From an uncultured Clostridia bacterium (GTDB lineage Bacteria > Bacillota > Clostridia > TANB77 > CAG-508), in the NCBI GenBank assembly GCA_944393275.1, contig CALXZQ010000020.1, positions 1 through 14,477 on the forward strand: a stretch of 14,477 nt of DNA. Reading direction: 5' to 3'. The stretch's first letter is position 1. Each line of letters opens with the position of its first letter. Position numbers and translations under genes: made by a program. The notes below the pieces were generated by a model. It saw nothing but the letters and a program-made list of their open reading frames with translations. It ran no database searches and was not told the origin of the DNA. Of the stretch, positions 6,566 to 13,608 are shown in pieces.

Positions 6566-7471
6566 ATGGGATTCTTTGAAAAATTAAAACAAGGATTAAG
6601 TAAAACAAAGCAATCTTTTGATAATAAAATAAATAATGTATTTAGCAACTTTAGAAAAGTAGATGAAGATTTATTAGATGAGTTAGAAGAAGCCCTTATA
6701 ATGTCAGATATAGGAATAAATACGTCAGTAAAAATAATAGATAATTTAAGAAGTAGAATAAAAAAAGAAAAACTAGAAGATGAAGAGCAGGTAAAACAAG
6801 CATTAAGAGAAGAAATGCAAAAAATGTTAGATATTGAAGGGGCTAAATTAAAACTAGATACAAAATTATCAGTTATATTAGTAGTAGGAGTAAATGGTGT
6901 AGGAAAAACAACTTCTATAGGAAAGATAGCAAATAAATTAAAAAAAGAAGGTAAGAAAGTTGTTATTGCGGCAGCAGATACTTTTAGAGCTGCAGCAGTA
7001 GAACAATTAGAAATTTGGGCAAATAGAGTAGGATGCGAAGTAGTAAAAAGGCAAGAGGGATCAGACCCAGCATCAGTAGTATTTGATGCGATAAAAAAAT
7101 CGAAAGAACAAAATGCTGATGTGCTAATTTGTGATACTGCAGGAAGATTACATAACAAAAAGTATTTAATGGATGAATTAGCCAAAATAAATAGGATAAT
7201 TGATAGAGAACTAGCAGGATGTTCAAAAGAAACATTATTAGTAATAGATGGGACAACAGGACAAAATGCTATCTCTCAAGTAAAAGCTTTTAAAGAGACT
7301 GTAGATATAACAGGAATTATATTAACAAAATTAGATGGAACAGCAAAAGGTGGAGCGGTTATTGGAATTGTGGAAGAAAATAAAATACCTATTAAATTTA
7401 TAGGTGTTGGAGAGCAAATAGATGATATGGAAGAATTTAAACCGGAAGAATATGTAAAAGCAATAATTTAG
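6566..7471 (+). CDS. ftsY: Signal recognition particle receptor FtsY
   Basis: FtsY is the membrane-associated SRP receptor GTPase. It docks Ffh-ribosome complexes at the translocon for cotranslational membrane insertion. The 301-aa product is the compact NG-domain form: it starts with an amphipathic MGFFEKLKQGL helix and lacks the long acidic A domain of E. coli FtsY. The helical N domain spans about 1-95. The G domain has GVNGVGKTTS (108-117), the DTFRAAAVEQL motif, DTAGR (190-194) and TKLDG (254-258). The FIGVGEQIDDMEEF closing motif follows. The start is set by GGAGGA at 6555-6560. The gene appears to share a transcript with the upstream tRNA-Thr. Its stop TAG overlaps the Shine-Dalgarno of the UPF0182 gene, which implies translational coupling. 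Confidence 0.97.
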   Translation: MGFFEKLKQGLSKTKQSFDNKINNVFSNFRKVDEDLLDELEEALIMSDIGINTSVKIIDNLRSRIKKEKLEDEEQVKQALREEMQKMLDIEGAKLKLDTKLSVILVVGVNGVGKTTSIGKIANKLKKEGKKVVIAAADTFRAAAVEQLEIWANRVGCEVVKRQEGSDPASVVFDAIKKSKEQNADVLICDTAGRLHNKKYLMDELAKINRIIDRELAGCSKETLLVIDGTTGQNAISQVKAFKETVDITGIILTKLDGTAKGGAVIGIVEENKIPIKFIGVGEQIDDMEEFKPEEYVKAII

Positions 7472-7481
7472 GAGGAGAGAG

Positions 7482-10337
7482 ATGGAGGAACCTAAAAATG
7501 AAGAAACTAGACAACAAGAAGTAAAGCAAGTAAAAAATAAAACAGGAAAACGAAGAATGAAATTAGTTATATCTTTTATTGTTTTAGTATTAATAATTGC
7601 CTATGCTAATTTCAGAGGTGAGTTTTTAGAAATTTTAGAAATTAGTGAAAGCTATACAGATATTTTTTGGCAAAATTTAAAATATAATGGCATAGCAATA
7701 GCTATAAATTTTGTTATTTTATTTATAATTTTATATACAACTAATAATGGAATAAAAAAAGGATTAAAACCATTCTTTGATCAAGAAAAAAAAGATATGC
7801 CCAAATTACCTAATAAGTCACTTGCATTTGTAATTTCTATTTTAGTAAGTTGTATTACAGCAGAATTATTAAAAAATAAAGCATTGCTTGTACTAGCAAA
7901 TACAAAATTTGGAATAAATGACCCTATGTTTGGGTGGGATATAAGTTATTTTATGTTTCAAAAACCATTTATAGAGTTAATTATTTTCTATTTAATAGCA
8001 ATAGTTATTGGAACAACAATATATTCAGTAGCCCATTACATTATTGCATTTAATGTATTTTTTGATGGTATAGATAGACAAACATTAAAGAAAAGTAGAT
8101 TAATGAAAAAAATGATTACAAACATAAAAATATTATCAATATTAGTTGCTGTACTTATTGTAGTTAACTCACAAAACGTAGTATTTGATAGAATGATTAC
8201 ATTAGATGATGATGATTCTACAGTAATATATGGTGCGGGATTAACAGATACAACAATTAAATATTGGGGATATAATATATTAGCAGTAGTGATAGTAATA
8301 GCAGTATTTAGAGCAATGAAGTATCTACAAGAAAAAGCAACTAAGAAGATTATATTATCATTAGCGATTGTACCTGAATACTTACTAACATTATTAGTAG
8401 TAATGTTAGTATTCCAAGCAGTATTTGTAAATCCTAATGAATTAGACAAAGAAAAAGAAAATATAGCAAGTAATATAGAGAATACAAAAAGAGCTTATGG
8501 AATCAATATAGATGAGATAGAGGTTTCAGATGAGGGAACAATTACAGAGCAACAAGTAGAAGAAAACAGAGATACAATAGATAATGTTGCAATACTAAAT
8601 AAAGATGTTACACTATCTACATTAAAAGATAAGCAAACAAGTTCAAAATATTACACATATGTAGATACACAAATAGGTAAATATATGGTAGATGGAGAAG
8701 AAGAACTTGTATATATATCTCCAAGGGAAATTTCAAATAGTGCTAGTACAACATATAATAATAAAACATATGAACAGACACACGGATATGGAGCAGTTAT
8801 AACATCTGCAACAGATATAGATAAAACTGGAAGTGTGCAATATATTCAAAAGTCATTTGATGGTAGTGATAATAAAATAAATATAGAACAACCTAGAATC
8901 TATTTTGGAATGGAAACAAAAGAACCTGTTGTAGTAAACTCAAAGAATAAGGAAGAATTTGATTATCCTAAATCAGAGACAGAAAATGCAACAAATGTGT
9001 ATGATGGAACAGCAGGATTAAAAGTATCATTTTTTGATAGGTTAATATTAGGAATTAAACAGAAAAATATAAAACTTGCATTATCTAGTGATGTAACAAG
9101 TGAAAGTAAAATATTGATAAATAGAAATATTTTGCAAAGAGTGAAGAAAATAATGCCTTATTTAATATATGACCAAAATCCTTATCAAGTAATAACTGAT
9201 GAAGGAAGGTTGGTTTGGGTAATAGATGGATATACAGTATCTAGTAAATATCCATACTCTCAAGAATCTTATATTGATGTAGAAGGTACAAGACAAAAAA
9301 TAAATTATATAAGAAACTCAGTTAAGGTAATTGTAGATAGTTATGACGGAACAGTCAAATTCTATATAACAGATAGAACGGATCCAATAATAATGGCATA
9401 TAATTCAATATATCCATCTTTATTCCAAGATAAAGATGAACCAATACCACAAGATATAGCACAACATTTTGTATATCCTGAATTTTTATTTAATATACAA
9501 TCAATTGTATTAGAGAGATATCATAATGTAAAAACAGATGTATTATATAGAAGTAGTGATGTATGGAATAGAGCTACACACACAGCTAGTAAAACATTAA
9601 AAACAACAGGAACAGAAATAGAACCATTTTATACAATGGTAAAAACTATAGATAATTCATCTGCAGAATTAGGATTAGTTCTACCATATACAATGTATGA
9701 AAAACAGAGTCTAATTGCATATTTAGTAGGTATATGTGATTCAAATGGAAATAGCAAACTTACACTATATAAATATTCGGCAGATAGCAATATATTAGGT
9801 CCAATGCAATTAGATACTCAAATAGAACAAGATGAAGAAATTTCAAAAGAAATACAATCATTAAATGTAACAGGAACAAAACTAATTAGGAATATAATAT
9901 TAGTTCCAATAAATAATTCTTTATTATATATAGAACCAATATATCAAGTAGCATTAAACGATGAATCAGATATTCCTATATTAAAAAAAGTTATAGTAGC
10001 CTCAGGAAATAAGGTAGCAATAGGAGATACATATAAAGAAGCACTTACAAATTTAACGTCACAAAATGCAATAGATATTGTAATATCCAATACAGAAGAT
10101 TTAGATGGTTTAATAGATGCAATAGTTATAGCAAATCAAAATCTAGAAAAGTCAAATAGAAGTAATGATTGGGAACAAATTGGTAAAGATATGGCAACTC
10201 TTCAAAGTCTAATTAATAAACTGGAAGTTTTAATGCAGGAACAAGAAGATACTGATGAAAATGGAGAAACAGAGGAAATTTTAAATACTGTAGAAAATAA
10301 TGTGACAGAAAATATTATGGAAAATACTAGTATATAA
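7482..10337 (+). CDS. UPF0182 family large membrane protein (COG1615)
   Basis: The 951-aa protein has about seven membrane segments in its first 320 residues (near 28-45, 66-87, 112-134, 162-185, 213-233, 260-280 and 293-318). A large domain, probably extracytoplasmic, follows. Family marks are DPMFGWDISYFMF (from 147), THGYG (433-437), QPRIYFG, GRLVWVIDGYT (575-585), NYIRNSVKVIVDSYDGTVKFY and a PEFLFNIQ motif. The last ~45 residues are acidic and Asn-rich. The biochemical function of UPF0182 is unknown. Its placement directly after ftsY, with only 10 nt between them and a Shine-Dalgarno overlapping the ftsY stop, suggests coexpression and perhaps SRP-dependent insertion; that is inference. 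The upstream pieces are Lys-rich and cytoplasmic. A hairpin terminator begins 4 nt after the stop. Confidence 0.92.
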   Translation: MEEPKNEETRQQEVKQVKNKTGKRRMKLVISFIVLVLIIAYANFRGEFLEILEISESYTDIFWQNLKYNGIAIAINFVILFIILYTTNNGIKKGLKPFFDQEKKDMPKLPNKSLAFVISILVSCITAELLKNKALLVLANTKFGINDPMFGWDISYFMFQKPFIELIIFYLIAIVIGTTIYSVAHYIIAFNVFFDGIDRQTLKKSRLMKKMITNIKILSILVAVLIVVNSQNVVFDRMITLDDDDSTVIYGAGLTDTTIKYWGYNILAVVIVIAVFRAMKYLQEKATKKIILSLAIVPEYLLTLLVVMLVFQAVFVNPNELDKEKENIASNIENTKRAYGINIDEIEVSDEGTITEQQVEENRDTIDNVAILNKDVTLSTLKDKQTSSKYYTYVDTQIGKYMVDGEEELVYISPREISNSASTTYNNKTYEQTHGYGAVITSATDIDKTGSVQYIQKSFDGSDNKINIEQPRIYFGMETKEPVVVNSKNKEEFDYPKSETENATNVYDGTAGLKVSFFDRLILGIKQKNIKLALSSDVTSESKILINRNILQRVKKIMPYLIYDQNPYQVITDEGRLVWVIDGYTVSSKYPYSQESYIDVEGTRQKINYIRNSVKVIVDSYDGTVKFYITDRTDPIIMAYNSIYPSLFQDKDEPIPQDIAQHFVYPEFLFNIQSIVLERYHNVKTDVLYRSSDVWNRATHTASKTLKTTGTEIEPFYTMVKTIDNSSAELGLVLPYTMYEKQSLIAYLVGICDSNGNSKLTLYKYSADSNILGPMQLDTQIEQDEEISKEIQSLNVTGTKLIRNIILVPINNSLLYIEPIYQVALNDESDIPILKKVIVASGNKVAIGDTYKEALTNLTSQNAIDIVISNTEDLDGLIDAIVIANQNLEKSNRSNDWEQIGKDMATLQSLINKLEVLMQEQEDTDENGETEEILNTVENNVTENIMENTSI

Positions 10338-10382
10338 ATGAAAAAAAATCACATCATAAATATGGATGTGATTTTTTTATGA
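10338..10382 (+). other. Possible 14-codon mini-ORF spanning the terminator
   Basis: The UPF0182 stop TAA (10335-10337) is followed at once by ATG 10338. This opens a 14-codon frame (MKKNHIINMDVIFL) whose TGA (10380-10382) overlaps the ATG of the DUF5665 gene as ATGA. The frame runs through the whole terminator hairpin. It may be coincidental, or a coupling peptide that lets terminating ribosomes reinitiate at the next gene, which has no Shine-Dalgarno of its own. Confidence 0.25.
10342..10378 (+). terminator. Rho-independent terminator after the UPF0182 gene
   Basis: A 14-bp stem pairs the A-rich arm ending in ATCACATC (10342-10355) with GATGTGAT and a T7 run (10365-10378). The loop is 9 nt. 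The T-run ends one base before the ATG of the DUF5665 gene. Because its A-run mirrors the T-run, it could also work on the opposite strand. Confidence 0.8.
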
Positions 10383-10651
10383 GAGATAAAATAAATAAAC
10401 ATATAGATAATTATAATGATTCATTATTGAGAAATAATTTAATAGATATTTCAGAAATAGTAGGAAATAGATTTGAACTACTGAAAAGAAATTTAATAGC
10501 AGGAATATTCAAAGGAATAGGCATAGGAATAGGTGTAACAATAGTTACATCGATTATTGTTATTTTATTACAAAAAATTGTAAAATTAAATATTCCGATA
10601 ATTGGAGAATATGTAACGGATATAGTAGAAATAGTTGAAAAAAATAGATAG
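10379..10651 (+). CDS. DUF5665 domain small membrane protein
   Basis: The 90-aa protein has a charged N-terminal half (Lys/Asn-rich, helical). It then carries KRNLIAGIFKGIGIGIG and one membrane segment (about residues 44-64) and ends in LNIPIIGEYVTDIVEIV. This matches, from memory, the DUF5665 family of small Firmicute membrane proteins of unknown function. The ATG at 10379 has no Shine-Dalgarno: it is preceded by the T7 tract of a terminator hairpin. Translation may therefore depend on reinitiation from the 14-codon frame that overlaps it (ATGA). Alternatively, the true start may lie downstream, because the conserved domain begins only near residue 35. It is separated from pgsA by 66 nt. Confidence 0.78.
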   Translation: MRDKINKHIDNYNDSLLRNNLIDISEIVGNRFELLKRNLIAGIFKGIGIGIGVTIVTSIIVILLQKIVKLNIPIIGEYVTDIVEIVEKNR

Positions 10652-10680
10652 AATTCCTTTATTTTTTATAATATATTGTA

Positions 10681-10686
10681 TATAAT
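10681..10686 (+). promoter_or_regulatory. Possible -10 element for pgsA
   Basis: A TATAAT at 10681-10686 sits 31 bp before the pgsA ATG, a reasonable position. The sequence 17 bp upstream (TTTATT) is a poor -35, so this is only a candidate promoter for the pgsA-ligA unit. Confidence 0.35.
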
Positions 10687-10717
10687 GTATTAGTAAAAAA
10701 ATAGGAGGAATTGTACT

Positions 10718-11317
10718 ATGAATTTAGCAAATAAACTTACAATTTTAAGGATAATTTTAGTTCCATTAATGGTAGTTGTACCATTATGCGGAATACAAGG
10801 AGAGGTGTGGGGAATACCGATTGCCTGGATTATAGTGGATTTTATTTTTATACTAGCAGCAATTACTGATAAATTAGATGGATATATAGCAAGATCTAGA
10901 AACCAGATAACAACGTTTGGAAAATTTTTAGATCCAATTGCAGACAAAATAGTTGTTTTAGCTGCTATGATTATGTTGGTTCAGGATGGAAGATTATATG
11001 CATGGATTCCAATAGTAGTATTATTTAGAGAATTCATAGTATCTGGATATAGACTAATAGCAGTAGAAGCAGGTGGAAAAGTTATAGCAGCATCAATATG
11101 GGGAAAATTAAAAACACTTACACAGATGCTAGCTTTAATAATTGCGTTAGTGGATACTAATGCATATTGGGAATGTTTCTCAGGAAATTTGACAGGATTA
11201 TCATTCTGGGTTAATTTAGTTTCAACCATACTTATGACTATATCAGTAATAGCAGCAATATTATCTGGCTATGATTACATAAAAAATGGAAAAGATTTAT
11301 TCAAAGAAAGTATTTAA
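10718..11317 (+). CDS. pgsA: CDP-diacylglycerol-glycerol-3-phosphate 3-phosphatidyltransferase
   Basis: PgsA makes phosphatidylglycerol phosphate from CDP-diacylglycerol and glycerol-3-phosphate in the cytoplasmic membrane, the committed step to phosphatidylglycerol and cardiolipin. The 199-aa product fits the family. The CDP-alcohol phosphotransferase motif is complete: D51, D54-G55, A58-R59, G68, D72 and D76. The N-terminus NLANKLTILRI and the later REFIVSGYRLIA and WGKLKT motifs are specific to PgsA rather than to PssA or cardiolipin synthase. About six membrane helices are visible. The start follows AGGAGG. It is followed by ligA after 17 nt, so the two are probably one transcript, although their functions are unrelated. 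Confidence 0.95.
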   Translation: MNLANKLTILRIILVPLMVVVPLCGIQGEVWGIPIAWIIVDFIFILAAITDKLDGYIARSRNQITTFGKFLDPIADKIVVLAAMIMLVQDGRLYAWIPIVVLFREFIVSGYRLIAVEAGGKVIAASIWGKLKTLTQMLALIIALVDTNAYWECFSGNLTGLSFWVNLVSTILMTISVIAAILSGYDYIKNGKDLFKESI

Positions 11318-11334
11318 AGGGAAGGTATCTATTT

Positions 11335-12384
11335 ATGGATTTTGAACAAGCAAAAAAAAGAGCGGAAGAATTAAGACCATTACTTGCATATTACACACAA
11401 AAATATTTTGATGATGAACAAGTAATAAGTGACTTTGAATATGATATGCTTATGTTGGAACTAAAAAATATAGAAAAAGACTATCCAGAATTAATAGTAA
11501 AAGAATCGCCAACACAAAAAGTAGGTGCAAGTTTTAAAAAAGGATTTAAAGAAGTGGTACATAAAGTACCTCTTCAAAGTCTCCAAGATGTCTTCAGTTA
11601 TGAAGAATTAGTAGAATTTGATAATAGGGTAAAGAAAGTAGCAACTAAGGTAGGAAAAAATGTAGAGTATGTTGTTGAAACAAAAATTGATGGATTATCT
11701 GCTGCATTAGAATATGTAAATGGAGAATTTGTAAGAGGAGCAACTAGGGGAAATGGATTAATAGGAGAAGATGTTACAGAAAACCTAAAAACAATAAAAA
11801 CTATTCCTAAGAAATTAAAAGAAAATATTAATATAATTGTAAGAGGCGAAGTATTTATAAGTAAAGATGATTTCAATAAAATGAATGAAGCAAGAAGTTT
11901 GGAAGATGGAACTTTATTTGCAAATGCAAGAAATGCGGCAGCAGGTTCATTAAGACAATTAGATAGTGCTGTTACAGCCTCAAGACCATTGGATATATAT
12001 ATTTTTAATGTTCAACAAATAGAAGGAAAAGATTTTAATTCTCATTATGAGGAATTAATGTATCTTGAAAAATTAGGATTTAATGTAAACCCTGTAAGAA
12101 TTCTCTGTAAAGATATAACAGAAGCAATAGAAGCAGTTAAAAAAATTGGACAAGATAGAGAAAATTTAACTTTTGGTATAGATGGTGCAGTTGTAAAAGT
12201 AGATGATTTAAGTCTAAGAGAAGACTTGGGGACTACAGTTAAAACTCCTAGATGGGCAATTGCATACAAATATCCTCCAGAACAAAAAGAAACGGTATTA
12301 AAGGATATAATTTGCCAAGTAGGAAGAACCCGGGGCAATAACGCCTATGGCAATTTTGGAGCCAGTAGTTGTTGCAGGTTCTAA
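11335..12384 (+). CDS. ligA: NAD-dependent DNA ligase, N-terminal part (frameshifted)
   Basis: LigA seals nicks in duplex DNA using NAD+, joining Okazaki fragments and serving repair. This frame encodes the Ia domain, the adenylation domain and the start of the OB domain. The adenylated lysine is K117 in ETKIDG. Other marks are ARNAAAGSLRQLD and WAIAYKYPPE. At T332 the frame leaves the family sequence: GRT should continue as GAITPMAILEP but reads GRTRGNNAYG and stops at 12384 after about 17 foreign residues. The cause is one extra base in CCC (12329-12331). Dropping one C restores GRTGAITPMAILEP, which continues in the next entry. Joined, the locus spans 11335-13330 and gives about 664 aa, normal for LigA. 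Because ligA is essential, a sequencing or assembly error is the likeliest cause. The Shine-Dalgarno is GGGAAGG about 9 nt upstream. Confidence 0.93.
   Translation: MDFEQAKKRAEELRPLLAYYTQKYFDDEQVISDFEYDMLMLELKNIEKDYPELIVKESPTQKVGASFKKGFKEVVHKVPLQSLQDVFSYEELVEFDNRVKKVATKVGKNVEYVVETKIDGLSAALEYVNGEFVRGATRGNGLIGEDVTENLKTIKTIPKKLKENINIIVRGEVFISKDDFNKMNEARSLEDGTLFANARNAAAGSLRQLDSAVTASRPLDIYIFNVQQIEGKDFNSHYEELMYLEKLGFNVNPVRILCKDITEAIEAVKKIGQDRENLTFGIDGAVVKVDDLSLREDLGTTVKTPRWAIAYKYPPEQKETVLKDIICQVGRTRGNNAYGNFGASSCCRF
12329..12335 (+). other. ligA: Frameshift site in ligA (CCCGGGG)
   Basis: Two adjacent homopolymers, CCC and GGGG, sit where the reading frame changes. Removing one C gives ACC GGG GCA (T-G-A), the conserved motif. 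Removing one G instead would give T-R-A. The data therefore favour one extra C at 12329-12331. Confidence 0.88.
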
Positions 12385-13330
12385 AATTTCAAAAACAACA
12401 CTTCATAATGAAGACTTTATAAGAGAAAAAGGATTGAAAATAGGAGATACTGTTGTAATACAAAAAGCAGGAGATGTTATACCAGAAATAGTTGGAGTAA
12501 AAAAAGAAAAAAGGACAGGGAAAGAAAAGGAATTTAATATGCCTAATAAATGTCCTGTATGTGGAGCTCCAGCCATAAGAGAGGAAGGAGAAGCAGTAAT
12601 TCGTTGTACAGGAATAGAATGTCCTGCAAAACTTTTAAGAAATATTATGCATTTTGCATCAAAAGAAGCAATGGAAATAGATGGGTTAGGAGAAGCCATA
12701 ATACAACAACTTTTAGAAAGAGGATTAATAAAAAATATCGCAGATATATATTCTTTAACATTAGAAGATGTAGCTTCACTTAAGAAAAATGGAAAAAGGT
12801 TTGCTCAAAACCTTATAGATGCAATAGAGAAAAGTAAACGAAATGATTTATTTAAATTAATAACTGCTCTAGGAATAAGGCATATTGGTAGCAAAGGTGC
12901 AAAGAATTTAGCTAATAAATATAAAAATATTGACAATATAATGAATGCTAACATAGAGGATTTAGCGGAAACAGAGGATATAGGAGAAATAACTGCAAAA
13001 AGCATATATGAGTCTTTACATCAAGAACAAACGATAGATTTATTAAATAAATTAAAACTAGCAGGTGTAAATATGTCTAAAATAGAAGAAGATGGATTAG
13101 ATAATAGATTTGATGGTAAGACATTTGTACTTACTGGATCATTAGAGAAGTTTTCAAGAGCTGAAGCAACTGATATAATAGAAAAATTCGGAGGAAAAAC
13201 ATCTAGTTCTGTATCCAAAAAAACAGATTATGTTTTAGCTGGAGAAGAAGCCGGAAGCAAATTATCTAAAGCACAAAGTCTAGGAATAACAATAATAACA
13301 GAAAAAGAATTTGAAGAAATGATTAAATAA
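12347..13330 (+). CDS. ligA: NAD-dependent DNA ligase, C-terminal part (frameshifted)
   Basis: This is the remainder of LigA, in the frame one base away from the N-terminal part. Homology resumes at 12332 (GAITP), just before the internal Met at 12347, which has no ribosome binding site and is not a natural start. It carries the end of the OB domain (AILEPVVVAGSKISKTTLHN). A four-Cys zinc finger follows: C69, C72, C87 and C92 of this piece, or residues 406, 409, 424 and 429 of the joined protein. Helix-hairpin-helix repeats come next (EIDGLGEAIIQQL, LGIRHIGSKGAKNLA). A C-terminal BRCT domain starts at FDGKTFVLTGSLEKF. All domains are intact apart from the single-base shift. The next gene begins 14 nt after its stop, consistent with an operon. 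Confidence 0.93.
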   Translation: MAILEPVVVAGSKISKTTLHNEDFIREKGLKIGDTVVIQKAGDVIPEIVGVKKEKRTGKEKEFNMPNKCPVCGAPAIREEGEAVIRCTGIECPAKLLRNIMHFASKEAMEIDGLGEAIIQQLLERGLIKNIADIYSLTLEDVASLKKNGKRFAQNLIDAIEKSKRNDLFKLITALGIRHIGSKGAKNLANKYKNIDNIMNANIEDLAETEDIGEITAKSIYESLHQEQTIDLLNKLKLAGVNMSKIEEDGLDNRFDGKTFVLTGSLEKFSRAEATDIIEKFGGKTSSSVSKKTDYVLAGEEAGSKLSKAQSLGITIITEKEFEEMIK

Positions 13331-13344
13331 TTTAAGGAGAAGTT

Positions 13345-13578
13345 ATGGAAGGAGAGTATACATTTGAAAGATTTGAAAATGAATTAGATAATGGATATCA
13401 AATGTATTATACTTATGTTAGAAATAGATATCTTTTATTTAAAACATCAGAAAATTGTTATACACAAATTTTGGTTTCTGACTATGAAAAAAATCCACAA
13501 CCAAGACAAATTGTAATAACACATAAAAGAGTAGAAGAAATGTTTCCATTTATGGAAGATATAGAATATAAAATTTAA
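13345..13578 (+). CDS. Small hypothetical protein between ligA and the PHP gene
   Basis: The 77-aa protein is acidic and aromatic-rich (Tyr/Phe), with no membrane segment, signal peptide or cysteine motif. Its sequence suggests a small soluble alpha/beta fold (YQMYYTYVRNRYLLFKTSEN, then a QIVITHKRVEEMFPF stretch). I do not recognise a family. It is likely real: AAGGAG precedes its ATG, it lies 14 nt after ligA, and the next gene follows 30 nt later with another good Shine-Dalgarno. Codon use is AGA/ATA-rich like the neighbours. Its operon position gives no clear functional clue. Confidence 0.7.
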   Translation: MEGEYTFERFENELDNGYQMYYTYVRNRYLLFKTSENCYTQILVSDYEKNPQPRQIVITHKRVEEMFPFMEDIEYKI

Positions 13579-13608
13579 AAAATAGGGATATAAAAGGAGT
13601 GTATTAAG

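Noticed and set aside
6478..7185. Long minus-strand open frame over tRNA-Thr and ftsY
   Set aside because: It is antisense to a clear FtsY and includes the tRNA complement; its Ser/Phe-rich product is typical of a reversed AT-rich gene.
10641..10672. Promoter with TTGAAA (10635-10640) and TATAAT (10667-10672) for pgsA
   Set aside because: The spacing is 26 bp, too long for sigma-A; the later TATAAT at 10681 is better placed but lacks a -35.
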